Origin: Gemmatimonadota bacterium
Lineage (GTDB): Bacteria; Gemmatimonadota; Gemmatimonadetes; Longimicrobiales; Gaopeijiaceae
Direction of reading: 5' to 3'
Length of the DNA: 64,000 bases
Assembly (NCBI GenBank): GCA_021295835.1
Contig: JAGWBP010000019.1
Location: forward strand, 17,290-81,289
In this document: piece by piece, positions 32,817 through 40,360 of the stretch
Layout: each line of letters begins with the position of its first letter
How positions within the stretch are numbered: the first letter of the stretch is position 1
Program-made: the position numbers and the translations under genes
Notes under the pieces: model-generated
Seen by the model: the letters and a program-made list of their open reading frames with translations, nothing else
Database searches by the model: none
Told to the model about the DNA's origin: nothing

Positions 32817-34595
32817 TTGAGTAGGAGCAGACCTTCGCCCCTCTACCAGCCCGACGAGAAGCCCCCTTTCCGGCTCTCGCTCGGCGTCGGCCTCCAGCTT
32901 GCGGCGCTCAACGTCGCCGCTGTGATGCTCATCCCCATGGTTGTGATGCGGGCTGCCGGCGTCTCCGACGCCTACCTCTCCTGGGCCGTGCTCGCGTCGG
33001 TCGCCCTCTGCGGCTCGGCGACCATTCTGCAGGCTCGGCGAGCGGGTCGCATCGGCATGGGCCACGTGCTGGTCATGGGCACATCCGGTGCCTTCATCCC
33101 GGCCTCCATCTCGGCGCTGGATCAGGGCGGCCCGGCACTGCTCGCCACCCTCGTCGCGATCTCCGCGCTGATCCCCGTCCTCCTCTCGTGGCGCCTCTTC
33201 CTCTTCCAGCGCGTCCTCACGCCCGCAGTCTCGGGCACCGTGATCATGCTCATTCCGATCACGGTCCTGCCGTTCGTCTCAGGCCTTCTATCCGGCCCGG
33301 CAGGCATGGCTCCGCCCCCCGGCGCGCCGCTCAGCTTCTTCGCGACCGTGCTCGTCATCGGCGGCCTTGCGCTCAGGGCGACGGGAGCGCTGCGGCTGTG
33401 GGCACCCGTGATCGGCGTCGCACTGGGCTCTGCGATAGCGGCCGGCTACGGCCTCTACGACCTGGAACGCGTCGCCGCAGCCCCCTGGATCGCTCTGCCA
33501 CAGGTGCAGGTGCCCGGTCTCGATCTCGGCTTCGGCGCTGCCTTCTGGACGCTCCTCCCTTCGTTCCTGCTGGTGGCCGTGATCGCCGCCGTCCGCACGA
33601 TGAGCAGCGCGGTGGCGGTCCAGCGCGTCTCGTGGCGCCGCCGGAGCCGCGCCATCGACTTCCGGGCCGTGCAGGGTGCGATGGCGGTGGACGGCGCGGG
33701 CAACCTTCTCGCCGGACTCTCCGGGACCGTCCCCGGGAGCGCGACCACCACCAGCGTCCCCCTCACCCAGCTCACCGGTGTGGCCGCGCGTGCGGTTGGG
33801 ATCGTTGCCGGAGCCGCCTTCATCGCCTTCGCCTTCCTCCCGAAGCCCTTCGCCGCGGTGCTCGCCATTCCAGATCCGGTCTTCACGGGCTATCTGGTCG
33901 TCCTGCTTGCCATGCTCTTCGCGATCGGCGTGAAGATCGTGGTGCAGGGCGGGCTGGGATACCGCGAGGGACTCGTCGTCGGCATCGCCTTTCTGGCCGG
34001 CGTGGGTGCGCAGTACGGCCTGATCCTCCCCGAGGAGACGTCCCGCTTCGCGGGCGGCCTGCTGGAGAACGGCATGAACGCTGGCGGCTTCAGCGCGATC
34101 CTCATGACCCTCTTCCTGCGCCTCACGGGGCCGGTACGCAGCCGCCTCCGGACCGCACTCGACCCGTCGCACCTGCCGCGAATCCAGGGTTTCCTCCGGG
34201 ACTTCGCGACCCGAAGCGGGTGGGGCGAGGCCATGTCCGTCCGGCTGGGGGCCGTCGCCGAGGAAGCGCTGCTCGCGCTCGCGCATCCCGAGGTAACGCA
34301 ACCCGAGACCCCCCGCGCAAAACGCCCCGAACGCCCTTCCCACCTTCTCCTGACCGCCCACCGGGAGAACGGCAGCGCCGTGCTCGAATTCGTCGTCGGC
34401 ACCGGAGAGGAGAACCTGCAGGACCGCGTCGCCCTGCTCGGCACTCCCTCCGACGAGGCCGCGATCGAGCGGGAGGTCGTGCTGCGCCTTCTACGCCATC
34501 TGGCCGCCTCGGTTCGCCACCAGCAGTACCACGACACCGAGGTCGTGACGGTGCGTGTCGAGGCGGTGCCCGACTCTGTCGCGCAGCATACGTGA
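32817..34595 (+). CDS. NCS2/SLC23-type permease fused to anti-sigma-like ATPase domain
   Basis: A 592-residue protein. Residues about 20-430 are a multi-helix nucleobase/xanthine-uracil-type permease: GTSGAFIPASISALDQGGPA resembles the transporter core, and SGTVPGSATTTSVPLTQLTG matches the NCS2 signature region. From about residue 450 a soluble domain follows with IQGFLRDFATRSGWGEAM, VAEEALLAL and LRLLRHLAASVRHQQYHDTE. This resembles the GHKL (RsbW-like) anti-sigma fold, but the N-box Asn and glycine boxes are missing, so ATP binding is doubtful. TTG 32817 is chosen because GAGGAG lies eight bases before it; an upstream in-frame TTG at 32757 lacks one. It follows the PKS by 116 bases and may be cotranscribed. 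The substrate is unknown. Confidence 0.75.
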   Translation: MSRSRPSPLYQPDEKPPFRLSLGVGLQLAALNVAAVMLIPMVVMRAAGVSDAYLSWAVLASVALCGSATILQARRAGRIGMGHVLVMGTSGAFIPASISALDQGGPALLATLVAISALIPVLLSWRLFLFQRVLTPAVSGTVIMLIPITVLPFVSGLLSGPAGMAPPPGAPLSFFATVLVIGGLALRATGALRLWAPVIGVALGSAIAAGYGLYDLERVAAAPWIALPQVQVPGLDLGFGAAFWTLLPSFLLVAVIAAVRTMSSAVAVQRVSWRRRSRAIDFRAVQGAMAVDGAGNLLAGLSGTVPGSATTTSVPLTQLTGVAARAVGIVAGAAFIAFAFLPKPFAAVLAIPDPVFTGYLVVLLAMLFAIGVKIVVQGGLGYREGLVVGIAFLAGVGAQYGLILPEETSRFAGGLLENGMNAGGFSAILMTLFLRLTGPVRSRLRTALDPSHLPRIQGFLRDFATRSGWGEAMSVRLGAVAEEALLALAHPEVTQPETPRAKRPERPSHLLLTAHRENGSAVLEFVVGTGEENLQDRVALLGTPSDEAAIEREVVLRLLRHLAASVRHQQYHDTEVVTVRVEAVPDSVAQHT

Positions 34596-34845
34596 CGTGC
34601 TTCGTCGACGCGGCCTCACGTTGCGGCCTGCGCCGGGCGCTTCCTTTCCAAGGCTTCGCTCTGCGTTGCTCCTCGGGCGAATAGCGCTGCTATTCCCCTC
34701 TCGTCGCGCCTTGCCAGCGTGCTCGGCCGGCTTTATCCACGGACTGCTAGGCCGATCACGGCCACCTGAGATCGCCGAGGCAGGGGCGAGGAACGGCGAC
34801 CTCATTTGGGGGAGTGCGCCTACTTCAGCGACCGCGGTCGCAGGA
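34596..34845. other. convergent intergenic region
   Basis: Space between the permease (plus) and hydrolase (minus). No gene is recognisable. It contains one copy of a 27-base repeat (34652-34678), and GAATAGCGCTGCTATTC at 34679-34695, a perfect short inverted repeat able to form a hairpin. This may act in transcription termination between the converging genes. Confidence 0.45.
34652..34678. repeat. 27-base dispersed repeat, copy 1
   Basis: GGCTTCGCTCTGCGTT followed by GCTCCTCGGGC. The second copy lies at 50610-50636, with 25 of 27 positions identical, also in an intergenic region. The next bases form the inverted repeat GAATAGC/GCTATTC, which is absent from the second copy. Confidence 0.5.
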
Positions 34846-35778
34846 TTACTCGGAGGCTAGCAGTCCGTTCTCCTCCATAAACCCGCGCATCGCGCCTATG
34901 CACTCCGCTGGCCTCTCCACCTGCAGGAAGTGCGTCGTCTCGGGAATGAAGTCGTAGTCGACGGTCAGGATGTGGCTGAGGTCGAAGGTGGGCAGGTATG
35001 CGTAGGGCAGCGTGGGATCGGAGCCGATCACCTTCGTCGGACAGGGGAGATTGCCGAAGTCCACCAGGAACGCGTACGTCCTGATGAAGGCGATGATCTG
35101 GGCCTCGTAGTCGCGCGGGCAGCGGAGCTCGTAGCCTCCCAGTCCCAGCAGGGAGGATTCCCGCAGAATCGTTTGGGACATCAGCTCAGCGGCTTGGGGA
35201 ACCGCCCTGCGGAGTACCGGCAGGAACTCGAAGAGCTCCACGAAGTCCTCCCTCGTCCGGAATCGGTCCGCGCGACGGCTCGCCACCCCGGCCGACTGCT
35301 CGGCGACGGCGTCGAAATCCGGATCCTTCGGGCCAGGTCTGTAGAGCGGCGGATCGAAGAGGATCCACCCCGCGAGCGTGTCGCATCCGCCCGTCCCCAG
35401 CGTCCCCGACAGGAGTGCCGTCAGAGCGGAAAGCGAATGAAACACCCCTGTCGTGGGCCGTTCGCCGTACTGGCGCGTCGCCGCCTCGATGACGCGCTCC
35501 TGGTCGCGGACCAGGTTGGGGACGTTGTGCTCCGCGCGCTCTCCCACCGCGTTCCAGCCGTGGTTCCGGATATCGTAGAGCAGGACGTCGAAGCCATCCG
35601 TAAGGAGCGACCAGAACGGGTAGTAGAAGTCCATCGCCAGCCCGTTGCCGTGGCCCAGGAGAAGGCGCGGCCCAGCCGGGTTCCCATGTCTGCGCAGAAA
35701 GGTGACGCTGCCGTCGTCATGACGGACCTCGCGCACCGAACGCGGCTCGGGAATCTCCCACCGGGCTGCACTGCTCAT
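34846..35778 (-). CDS. alpha/beta hydrolase of the PKS locus
   Basis: A 310-residue alpha/beta-hydrolase-fold protein. The oxyanion loop HGNGLAMDFYYPFW is near residue 43, the nucleophile elbow is FHSLSAL with S115, and the catalytic His is in PETTHFLQVERP near the C-terminus. The elbow reads HSLSA where HSxGG is usual. The start ATG at 35778 gives a compact protein; the frame is open further upstream, but that part has no conserved features. It follows the ACP gene by 88 bases on the minus strand, so the two probably form an operon. With the PKS lacking its own thioesterase, a role in releasing or editing the acyl chain is plausible (inference). It could also be an unrelated esterase. Confidence 0.75.
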   Translation of the reverse strand: MSSAARWEIPEPRSVREVRHDDGSVTFLRRHGNPAGPRLLLGHGNGLAMDFYYPFWSLLTDGFDVLLYDIRNHGWNAVGERAEHNVPNLVRDQERVIEAATRQYGERPTTGVFHSLSALTALLSGTLGTGGCDTLAGWILFDPPLYRPGPKDPDFDAVAEQSAGVASRRADRFRTREDFVELFEFLPVLRRAVPQAAELMSQTILRESSLLGLGGYELRCPRDYEAQIIAFIRTYAFLVDFGNLPCPTKVIGSDPTLPYAYLPTFDLSHILTVDYDFIPETTHFLQVERPAECIGAMRGFMEENGLLASE

Positions 35779-35866
35779 GGCTGATGGCGGCTGCCGTTCG
35801 GCGCGCCGGCCTTGGGGGTGGGCGGCCACCGCAACGGCACCGCCCGAGAGGTGCTTCCTGGTCGGA

Positions 35867-36094
35867 TCAGCCGGCGTCGATGCGTGCGGCCAGACCGCGC
35901 AGGGATCCGAGACCCACCCACTCGTCGGGGGAGATCTCGAGACCGAACTCCTTGGACACCAGCTTGACGAACGCAACGCAGTCCATCGAGGACACGCCGG
36001 CCGCCTGGCCGAAGGGCAGGTCGAAGTCTGGATCGCGTCCCAGATCCATGTTCTCGTTGATGAGCGCGAGCAAGCGCGCCTCGGTGTCAGACAT
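35867..36094 (-). CDS. stand-alone acyl carrier protein
   Basis: A 75-residue acidic, four-helix carrier protein. The phosphopantetheine site reads GVSSMDCVAFV with S36; the usual Asp before the serine is replaced by Ser, a known variation. The C-terminal SPDEWVGLGSLRGLAARI matches helices III-IV. This is not the housekeeping fatty-acid ACP, whose site would read DSLDTVE. Its position beside the PKS, with a hydrolase behind it, suggests that it serves as a discrete carrier for the terminal KS, which has no ACP of its own. Confidence 0.82.
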   Translation of the reverse strand: MSDTEARLLALINENMDLGRDPDFDLPFGQAAGVSSMDCVAFVKLVSKEFGLEISPDEWVGLGSLRGLAARIDAG

Positions 36095-36210
36095 TCCGTG
36101 TCGCTCCGCTAGGTGGCGAGAATGGTCGCGGCCGTACGGCCCGGCCCCGGTTGTTCACAAAACGTACCCCAGGGCCTGTGTGGCCGCAACGGGCGTGCGC
36201 GCTCTAGTCG

Positions 36211-36645
36211 CTACACCCGTTCGTGGTCGGGCCTCCACTCGCGCACGGCCTGCTTGATCTCGCGCTGGGTAACTAGATCGCCGGCTAACACCCGCTCCAC
36301 AAGTTCGCCCACCTCGCCGTCGGAGGCGAAGCGAAGCGCGATGAGCTGCTTGGTGGGGATTTCGTCGATCCGTGACGCGGGCACGTCCGGCAGCAGCGCC
36401 TTCAGCCTCAGCCGCTCCTCGAGCCTTATCACGCGGTCCTGCACGGGGAGCGCGTGACGGCGCGACTGCGGAACCAGGAAGGCGACCAGCAGGGCCAGAA
36501 TCGTGAACGCCAAGTTCTCCACCGTGAAGCCGAGGATGGTTCGAACCCCGAAGTACGCGGAGACGAGGAGGCCCAGCGCTAAGGGGCCCCACACGGTCCA
36601 GAAGGGAGGATACCTGATGTGGCGGGAGTAGTCCTGGGTCTTCAT
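36211..36645 (-). CDS. DUF6526-like membrane protein
   Basis: A 144-residue protein with two adjacent N-terminal helices (VWGPLALGLLVSAYFG and NLAFTILALLVAFLVP) and a basic helical cytoplasmic tail (QDRVIRLEERLRLKALL). The starting MKTQDYSRHIRYPPFW and the overall plan match the family I know as DUF6526; the function is unknown. It stands alone on the minus strand and has no evident link to the PKS genes. Confidence 0.7.
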   Translation of the reverse strand: MKTQDYSRHIRYPPFWTVWGPLALGLLVSAYFGVRTILGFTVENLAFTILALLVAFLVPQSRRHALPVQDRVIRLEERLRLKALLPDVPASRIDEIPTKQLIALRFASDGEVGELVERVLAGDLVTQREIKQAVREWRPDHERV

Positions 36646-36655
36646 GGCCGACCTT

Positions 36656-36687
36656 CCGCAGGCGTGGGACTCCGCAGGCGTGGGACT
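36656..36687. repeat. 16-bp tandem duplication
   Basis: CCGCAGGCGTGGGACT occurs twice without a gap, upstream of the DUF6526 gene on the minus strand. It probably arose by slippage; no function is evident. Confidence 0.6.
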
Positions 36688-36766
36688 CGGAAGGTAGCCC
36701 GGCCGGTCCCTGGCGCTCCAGGGCGGGCTCAGGGTTCGCGCGGTTCCGAGGCGTTAGCTTGGGAGG

Positions 36767-37168
36767 ATGCAGAAGATACTCTCCACCCACCCGTCGAGCT
36801 CCCACGTGGCCTCCAGGACACGTCTCGTGGCCTGTGCCGCAGCCTGGTGCGGGGTGCACTGCGCGCTCACGCCGTTGCTGGCAGTGGCGGCTCCCGCGCT
36901 CGGGCTCGCGGAAGGGGCCGAGCGGGTCATGTGTGTCGTGACCGTGCTGCTTGGCGGGGTGATGCTCGCGCTGGGCCCGGCACGCCATCACCGGGGCGCG
37001 CTCCTCACCTTCGGCGGAGGGGCCGTCTTGTGGGCCGCCTCCCTCGCTGGCTGGCTCGAGCCCGTGCCCGAACCCGCGACCTCGGCGGCTGGCAGCGTGA
37101 CCCTCGCTGTCGCCCTGTTGCAAGGCGCTCGCATTTGCCGGACCGGCCCGTGCTCGGTGTGCGACTAG
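36767..37168 (+). CDS. MerC-family membrane protein
   Basis: A 133-residue protein with four hydrophobic segments. AAAWCGVHCALTPLLAVAAPA matches the MerC signature, in which a cysteine pair near the first helix binds metal. Two further cysteine pairs are in the C-terminal tail (ICRTGPCSVCD). MerC transports Hg(II) in mer operons, but no merR, merA or merP is present, and orphan MerC proteins are common in Gemmatimonadota- and Bacteroidota-like genomes, so the substrate is open. GGGAGG directly abuts the ATG, too close for a normal Shine-Dalgarno, so the true start may be slightly downstream. Confidence 0.72.
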   Translation: MQKILSTHPSSSHVASRTRLVACAAAWCGVHCALTPLLAVAAPALGLAEGAERVMCVVTVLLGGVMLALGPARHHRGALLTFGGGAVLWAASLAGWLEPVPEPATSAAGSVTLAVALLQGARICRTGPCSVCD

Positions 37169-37411
37169 CAGCCCGCAGACCAGGTCCCCCGGCATTCGAG
37201 TGGCTGTGCGTCCGTGCGGGGTGCCCCGCCGGATAGTAAACGATTCCTGATCTCGCTCCGCATCGCCGCTGTGGCACGTTGTCCCATATGGCCATGTAGG
37301 CGCCCATGAGATCATCCCAATATTCGCGTGTTCGCCTCGGCGCATGGACGAGCGCCTGGCGGGCCGTGGCGGGAGGGGCGCAGTTGTAACCCACTGACCG
37401 AGGCCGGAACG
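37169..37411. other. intergenic region before the propeller cassette
   Basis: About 240 bases with somewhat lower GC, including GTAAACGATTCCTGATC and CCCATATGGCC. It probably holds the promoter of the propeller-thioredoxin-peptide cassette, but I cannot pick a confident -35/-10 pair. Confidence 0.3.
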
Positions 37412-38557
37412 ATGAACCAGATAATCGACGCAGCATGCAGCGACTCATGCGCATTGAGCGCTGGCTCGGTGCCGGCCCGACTACTTGGACAAGCGGTCTC
37501 CACGCTCGCTTTGGCGCTAATGCTCGCATGCGGGCAGGGCGGCGATTCATCCGATCAGCCCAAGACCGGCGGCTCCGAGACCGAAGGTGTCGCACGGAGC
37601 GCGGCGGAACCCGAGCTCGTCGACGTCGAGGCCTTCGAGAGCGGCTTCGAGATCGTGAGGCATTTGGAGCTCGAGGAGAGCGACCGCGCCATGGTCGTGA
37701 GTCCCATGGTGGCGGTAGGTGGACCCGACCGGCTGATCGTCGCCGAGCCGAAGGAGAGCCAAGTCAACATCTACGACATGGATGGGTCGCTAGTGAGGGT
37801 GATTGGGCGCAGGGGCGACGGTCCCGGCGAGTTCCGCACGCCGTTCACGGCCCGCCCGACGCTCGACGGTGGAATCGTGGTCGCGGACTTTCAGGCTTCG
37901 CGAATGACCTTCTTTCCAGAGGGCGGAGGCGCCGTCACGGTCGAATCTCCGGGCGTTTTCTTGCTGGGCGTGACCGACATTGGTGGAGATCGGTACCTGA
38001 TCGAGGGGCGCTCAGAAGCAGAGAGGCCCGCGCAGTTGCACATCTGGAACCGCGGCACCGAGGCGATCGAACGTAGCTTTCTGCCGGTCGGCGTCCCGGA
38101 AGCGGCGCTCGCAGAAGCGTATCTGTTCGTTTCGATCAGCACGCAGGTGGAGGCTGACACGATCTGGGCGGCATGGGCCCTTTCCGACACCGTCTACAGC
38201 TTCGACCTGAACGGTGAGCTGCTGGACAGACTGCCCGTGGCCCTGCCGACGCCGATCGTGCTCCCGACTACCCCTTATGATCGAAGGCCGGAGGCCGAGG
38301 AGAGAGAGGTCGAGGGCATTACACAAATGGTGGGTGTTTTCCCTGCGGGCAGCGAGCTGGCCGTTCAGTCGCAAAGGAAAGTGACTGCGGGCACAATTTA
38401 CGACCTCGTGCTGATGGACCGGCAGGGATCGCTCGTGTGGAGCGCGGCTCGTATGCCGATGTTGCACGCCGTGATCGGCGCGGACTTCTACTTTGCCGAC
38501 CCCTTCTCGATTCTGCCGAATCGCTGGATTGTGGCTCGGCGCAAGGCGGAGAACTAG
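37412..38557 (+). CDS. six-bladed beta-propeller lipoprotein
   Basis: A 381-residue predicted lipoprotein: a hydrophobic signal with lipobox (LALALMLACGQ), a short polar linker, then repeated propeller blades. The blade signature is clear at VYDMDG-type and VIGRRGDGPGEFR motifs followed by RPTLDGGIVVADFQASR, typical of the NHL-like six-bladed family (DUF4934-like) found in Bacteroidota and Gemmatimonadota. It most likely binds a peptide or small ligand at the cell surface. It is followed one base later by a thioredoxin-like lipoprotein gene and then by a small exported Cys peptide, so the three appear to form a cassette. Confidence 0.75.
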   Translation: MNQIIDAACSDSCALSAGSVPARLLGQAVSTLALALMLACGQGGDSSDQPKTGGSETEGVARSAAEPELVDVEAFESGFEIVRHLELEESDRAMVVSPMVAVGGPDRLIVAEPKESQVNIYDMDGSLVRVIGRRGDGPGEFRTPFTARPTLDGGIVVADFQASRMTFFPEGGGAVTVESPGVFLLGVTDIGGDRYLIEGRSEAERPAQLHIWNRGTEAIERSFLPVGVPEAALAEAYLFVSISTQVEADTIWAAWALSDTVYSFDLNGELLDRLPVALPTPIVLPTTPYDRRPEAEEREVEGITQMVGVFPAGSELAVQSQRKVTAGTIYDLVLMDRQGSLVWSAARMPMLHAVIGADFYFADPFSILPNRWIVARRKAEN

Positions 38558-38558
38558 C

Positions 38559-39092
38559 GTGAGGGCGCTCGTCTTCCTCGCCTTGGCGGGTCTCTGGATG
38601 CCCGCTCTGGCAGGCTGCTCGAGTGACGCGCCGATTGGATCGACGGTTGGGCTCCAGGCGGGCGACACGCTTCCAGCGGTTGCTCGACCATCGGGAAGCG
38701 GGGCGGCTGTGGTGTGGGCGCTGGCGGTCAGCCAGTGCCTCGGCTGTGAGCTAGACGATTTGGCAAGGGTGCTTCGTAGGCTTCAGCGCACCTTGAAGGA
38801 CGACCTGGAGGTCGTGGTGGTGGCGGTTGGAGAGGGGGAGGAGGACGGCCTAGAGCGGGTCGAGACGTGGCTGAAGGCGGAGCGGATACCAGCGAGAGTC
38901 GTGCTGCGCGATCGCGGGTGGTTCCAGCGGGAATTTGGCGTGGAGCCCCTGCCGATCCTGTACGTCGTGGATCGGCGCTCGGTTGTGGTCGGAGTGGTCG
39001 CCGCCGCCGATGCGCCGGATCAATGGCGTTCCACTCCGGATCGGGTGGATCTGGATAGCTTCGTCGCGAGACTTGCAGTGGATCGGAAGTAG
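38559..39092 (+). CDS. thioredoxin-like lipoprotein
   Basis: A 177-residue predicted lipoprotein (signal VFLALAGLWMPALAGC, lipid Cys at 20). The remainder has a thioredoxin fold: a hydrophobic strand, a redox centre SQCLGCELDD with C60 and C63, and the cis-proline segment GVEPLPILYVVDRR. The surrounding sequence resembles peroxiredoxin/TlpA-like redoxins of exported pathways. GTG 38559 follows the propeller stop by one base. A role in forming or reducing disulfides of the neighbouring four-cysteine peptide is an attractive inference. Confidence 0.75.
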   Translation: MRALVFLALAGLWMPALAGCSSDAPIGSTVGLQAGDTLPAVARPSGSGAAVVWALAVSQCLGCELDDLARVLRRLQRTLKDDLEVVVVAVGEGEEDGLERVETWLKAERIPARVVLRDRGWFQREFGVEPLPILYVVDRRSVVVGVVAAADAPDQWRSTPDRVDLDSFVARLAVDRK

Positions 39093-39179
39093 GCATCATC
39101 GCATGGTCTTGACCGCCGGGCGATCGGCGGCAACTGCAGGAAAATTGAATGACAACATCAAACACGGAAGGATATCAAA

Positions 39180-39425
39180 ATGAACAAAATGAGCATGCAG
39201 ACCCTTCGCGCGCGCAGTGCACGAATCATCAAGGTCGCCGTTGTCGCCGCAGCCGTATCCATCGCGGCTCCCACGGCATATGGACCCGTAACGGCTCAGC
39301 AACCAGAAGAGCCTCACGTTAGCAAGGAAATGTTGGTTGTGTCCTTTAAGGGCCTAACGCTCTGTGGATTCAAGTGTTGGCGCATAGCGCCACGCTGCTG
39401 CATAATTATCAGCAATCCGCGTTAG
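39180..39425 (+). CDS. small exported four-cysteine peptide
   Basis: An 81-residue product with a Sec-type signal: basic start, then VAVVAAAVSIAAPTAYG, with likely cleavage near VTA-Q at residue 39-40. The mature part of about 42 residues contains C62, C66, C73 and C74 (C-x3-C-x6-CC) in GLTLCGFKCWRIAPRCC. A good Shine-Dalgarno (GGAAGGA, 39166-39172) sits seven bases before the ATG. I know no family. The plan of a small exported Cys peptide next to a propeller lipoprotein resembles NVEALA-type peptides of Bacteroidota, although the NVEALA motif itself is absent. It could be a secreted signal, a RiPP-like precursor or a structural peptide. Confidence 0.62.
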   Translation: MNKMSMQTLRARSARIIKVAVVAAAVSIAAPTAYGPVTAQQPEEPHVSKEMLVVSFKGLTLCGFKCWRIAPRCCIIISNPR

Positions 39426-39504
39426 AAAGAACGAGCTAAAGACTCGTGGCGGGGTGACGAGAGCACGCCAGGAACCCGCCCGCGATTCCTCCGTTTGACC
39501 CCCT

Positions 39505-39542
39505 GATCTGGCTGACGGGCCCAACGGCCCGTCAGCCAGATC
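39505..39542. terminator. strong hairpin, probable bidirectional terminator
   Basis: A perfect 17-bp inverted repeat, GATCTGGCTGACGGGCC, with a four-base loop CAAC. It lies between the plus-strand peptide gene and the minus-strand bshB1-type gene, which converge. No long T-run follows on either side, but stems of this strength commonly end transcription. Confidence 0.75.
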
Positions 39543-39634
39543 CACCACTCCACGGACAACCCCCCCTCGGGGGGCGAACTCAAGCGGTGGCCGCGTCCGC
39601 GTCGACTTCCAGTGCCTCGTCGACTTCCAGCCGC

Positions 39635-40360
39635 TCAGAAAGTGGCCACCCCCACACCGCCGAGTGTGTCCACCAGAGTGGTTTCCGCCGTCCAGTACGG
39701 TTCTCCGTACGGCCTGCGAACGAGCGAGCCGTAGGCCGCGTGCATGCTCAGGATCTGCTCCACGACCGGTCGGTCTCCACCGGGAAACACCTCTCCGATG
39801 CGGCTTCGGGCGCGCAGCTGCGAGCCGTACGCCTCGAGAGCCGCAATCTTGCGTTCGACCTGCTCGGCGATGTCCACGACGAAGGTCGGCTTGACCCCAT
39901 CTTCGGCGAATGCCAGCGCGTAGACCACCTTGTGCGGGCGGTGCGGGCGACCCTTGGCGGGAAAGTTCCGGAGACCGGCCAGGAAGGCCGCGTCTCGGGC
40001 TAGGGTGGCGGCGGCGCGGTGGTCCGGGTGACGGCCGCCGGTCCAGTGAGTGACGACCACCCGGGGCCGCAGCTCGCGCACGACTGCGGCGACGATCTGG
40101 CGCGCCGCATGGCTGTTTGCCACCTGGGCATCCGGCAAGCCCGCGCAGCGTCGCTCGGCAAGCCCCATGATCTCGGATGCGGCCGCCGCCTCGCGCGCCC
40201 TCGTCTCGGTCGTGCCGCGCGAGGCGGCCTCGCCGGCGGTGAGGTCGAGCACACCTGTTCGCTCGCCGGCGTCGGCCGACCGGAGCAAGGCGCCTCCGCA
40301 GAAGATCTCGGCGTCGTCGGGATGCGCCATGACGGCCAGCACATCCAGAGGCGGCGTCAT
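39635..40360 (-). CDS. bshB1: PIG-L/BshB1-type N-acetylglucosaminyl-malate deacetylase
   Basis: A 241-residue zinc-dependent deacetylase of the LmbE/PIG-L family. The metal motif AHPDDAEIFCGG is near residue 12, and the second motif GGRHPDHRAA near residue 105 provides Asp/His ligands. Length and the C-terminal GEPYWTAETTLVD fit BshB1, which removes acetyl from GlcNAc-malate in bacillithiol biosynthesis. No other bsh gene is in the window. The start ATG overlaps the stop of the upstream ABC permease (ATGA), making it the last gene of the minus-strand exporter operon. Confidence 0.82.
   Translation of the reverse strand: MTPPLDVLAVMAHPDDAEIFCGGALLRSADAGERTGVLDLTAGEAASRGTTETRAREAAAASEIMGLAERRCAGLPDAQVANSHAARQIVAAVVRELRPRVVVTHWTGGRHPDHRAAATLARDAAFLAGLRNFPAKGRPHRPHKVVYALAFAEDGVKPTFVVDIAEQVERKIAALEAYGSQLRARSRIGEVFPGGDRPVVEQILSMHAAYGSLVRRPYGEPYWTAETTLVDTLGGVGVATF

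Noticed and set aside
36767..37168. Mercury-resistance operon from the MerC protein
   Set aside because: No merR, merA, merP or merT nearby; MerC-like proteins also occur alone.
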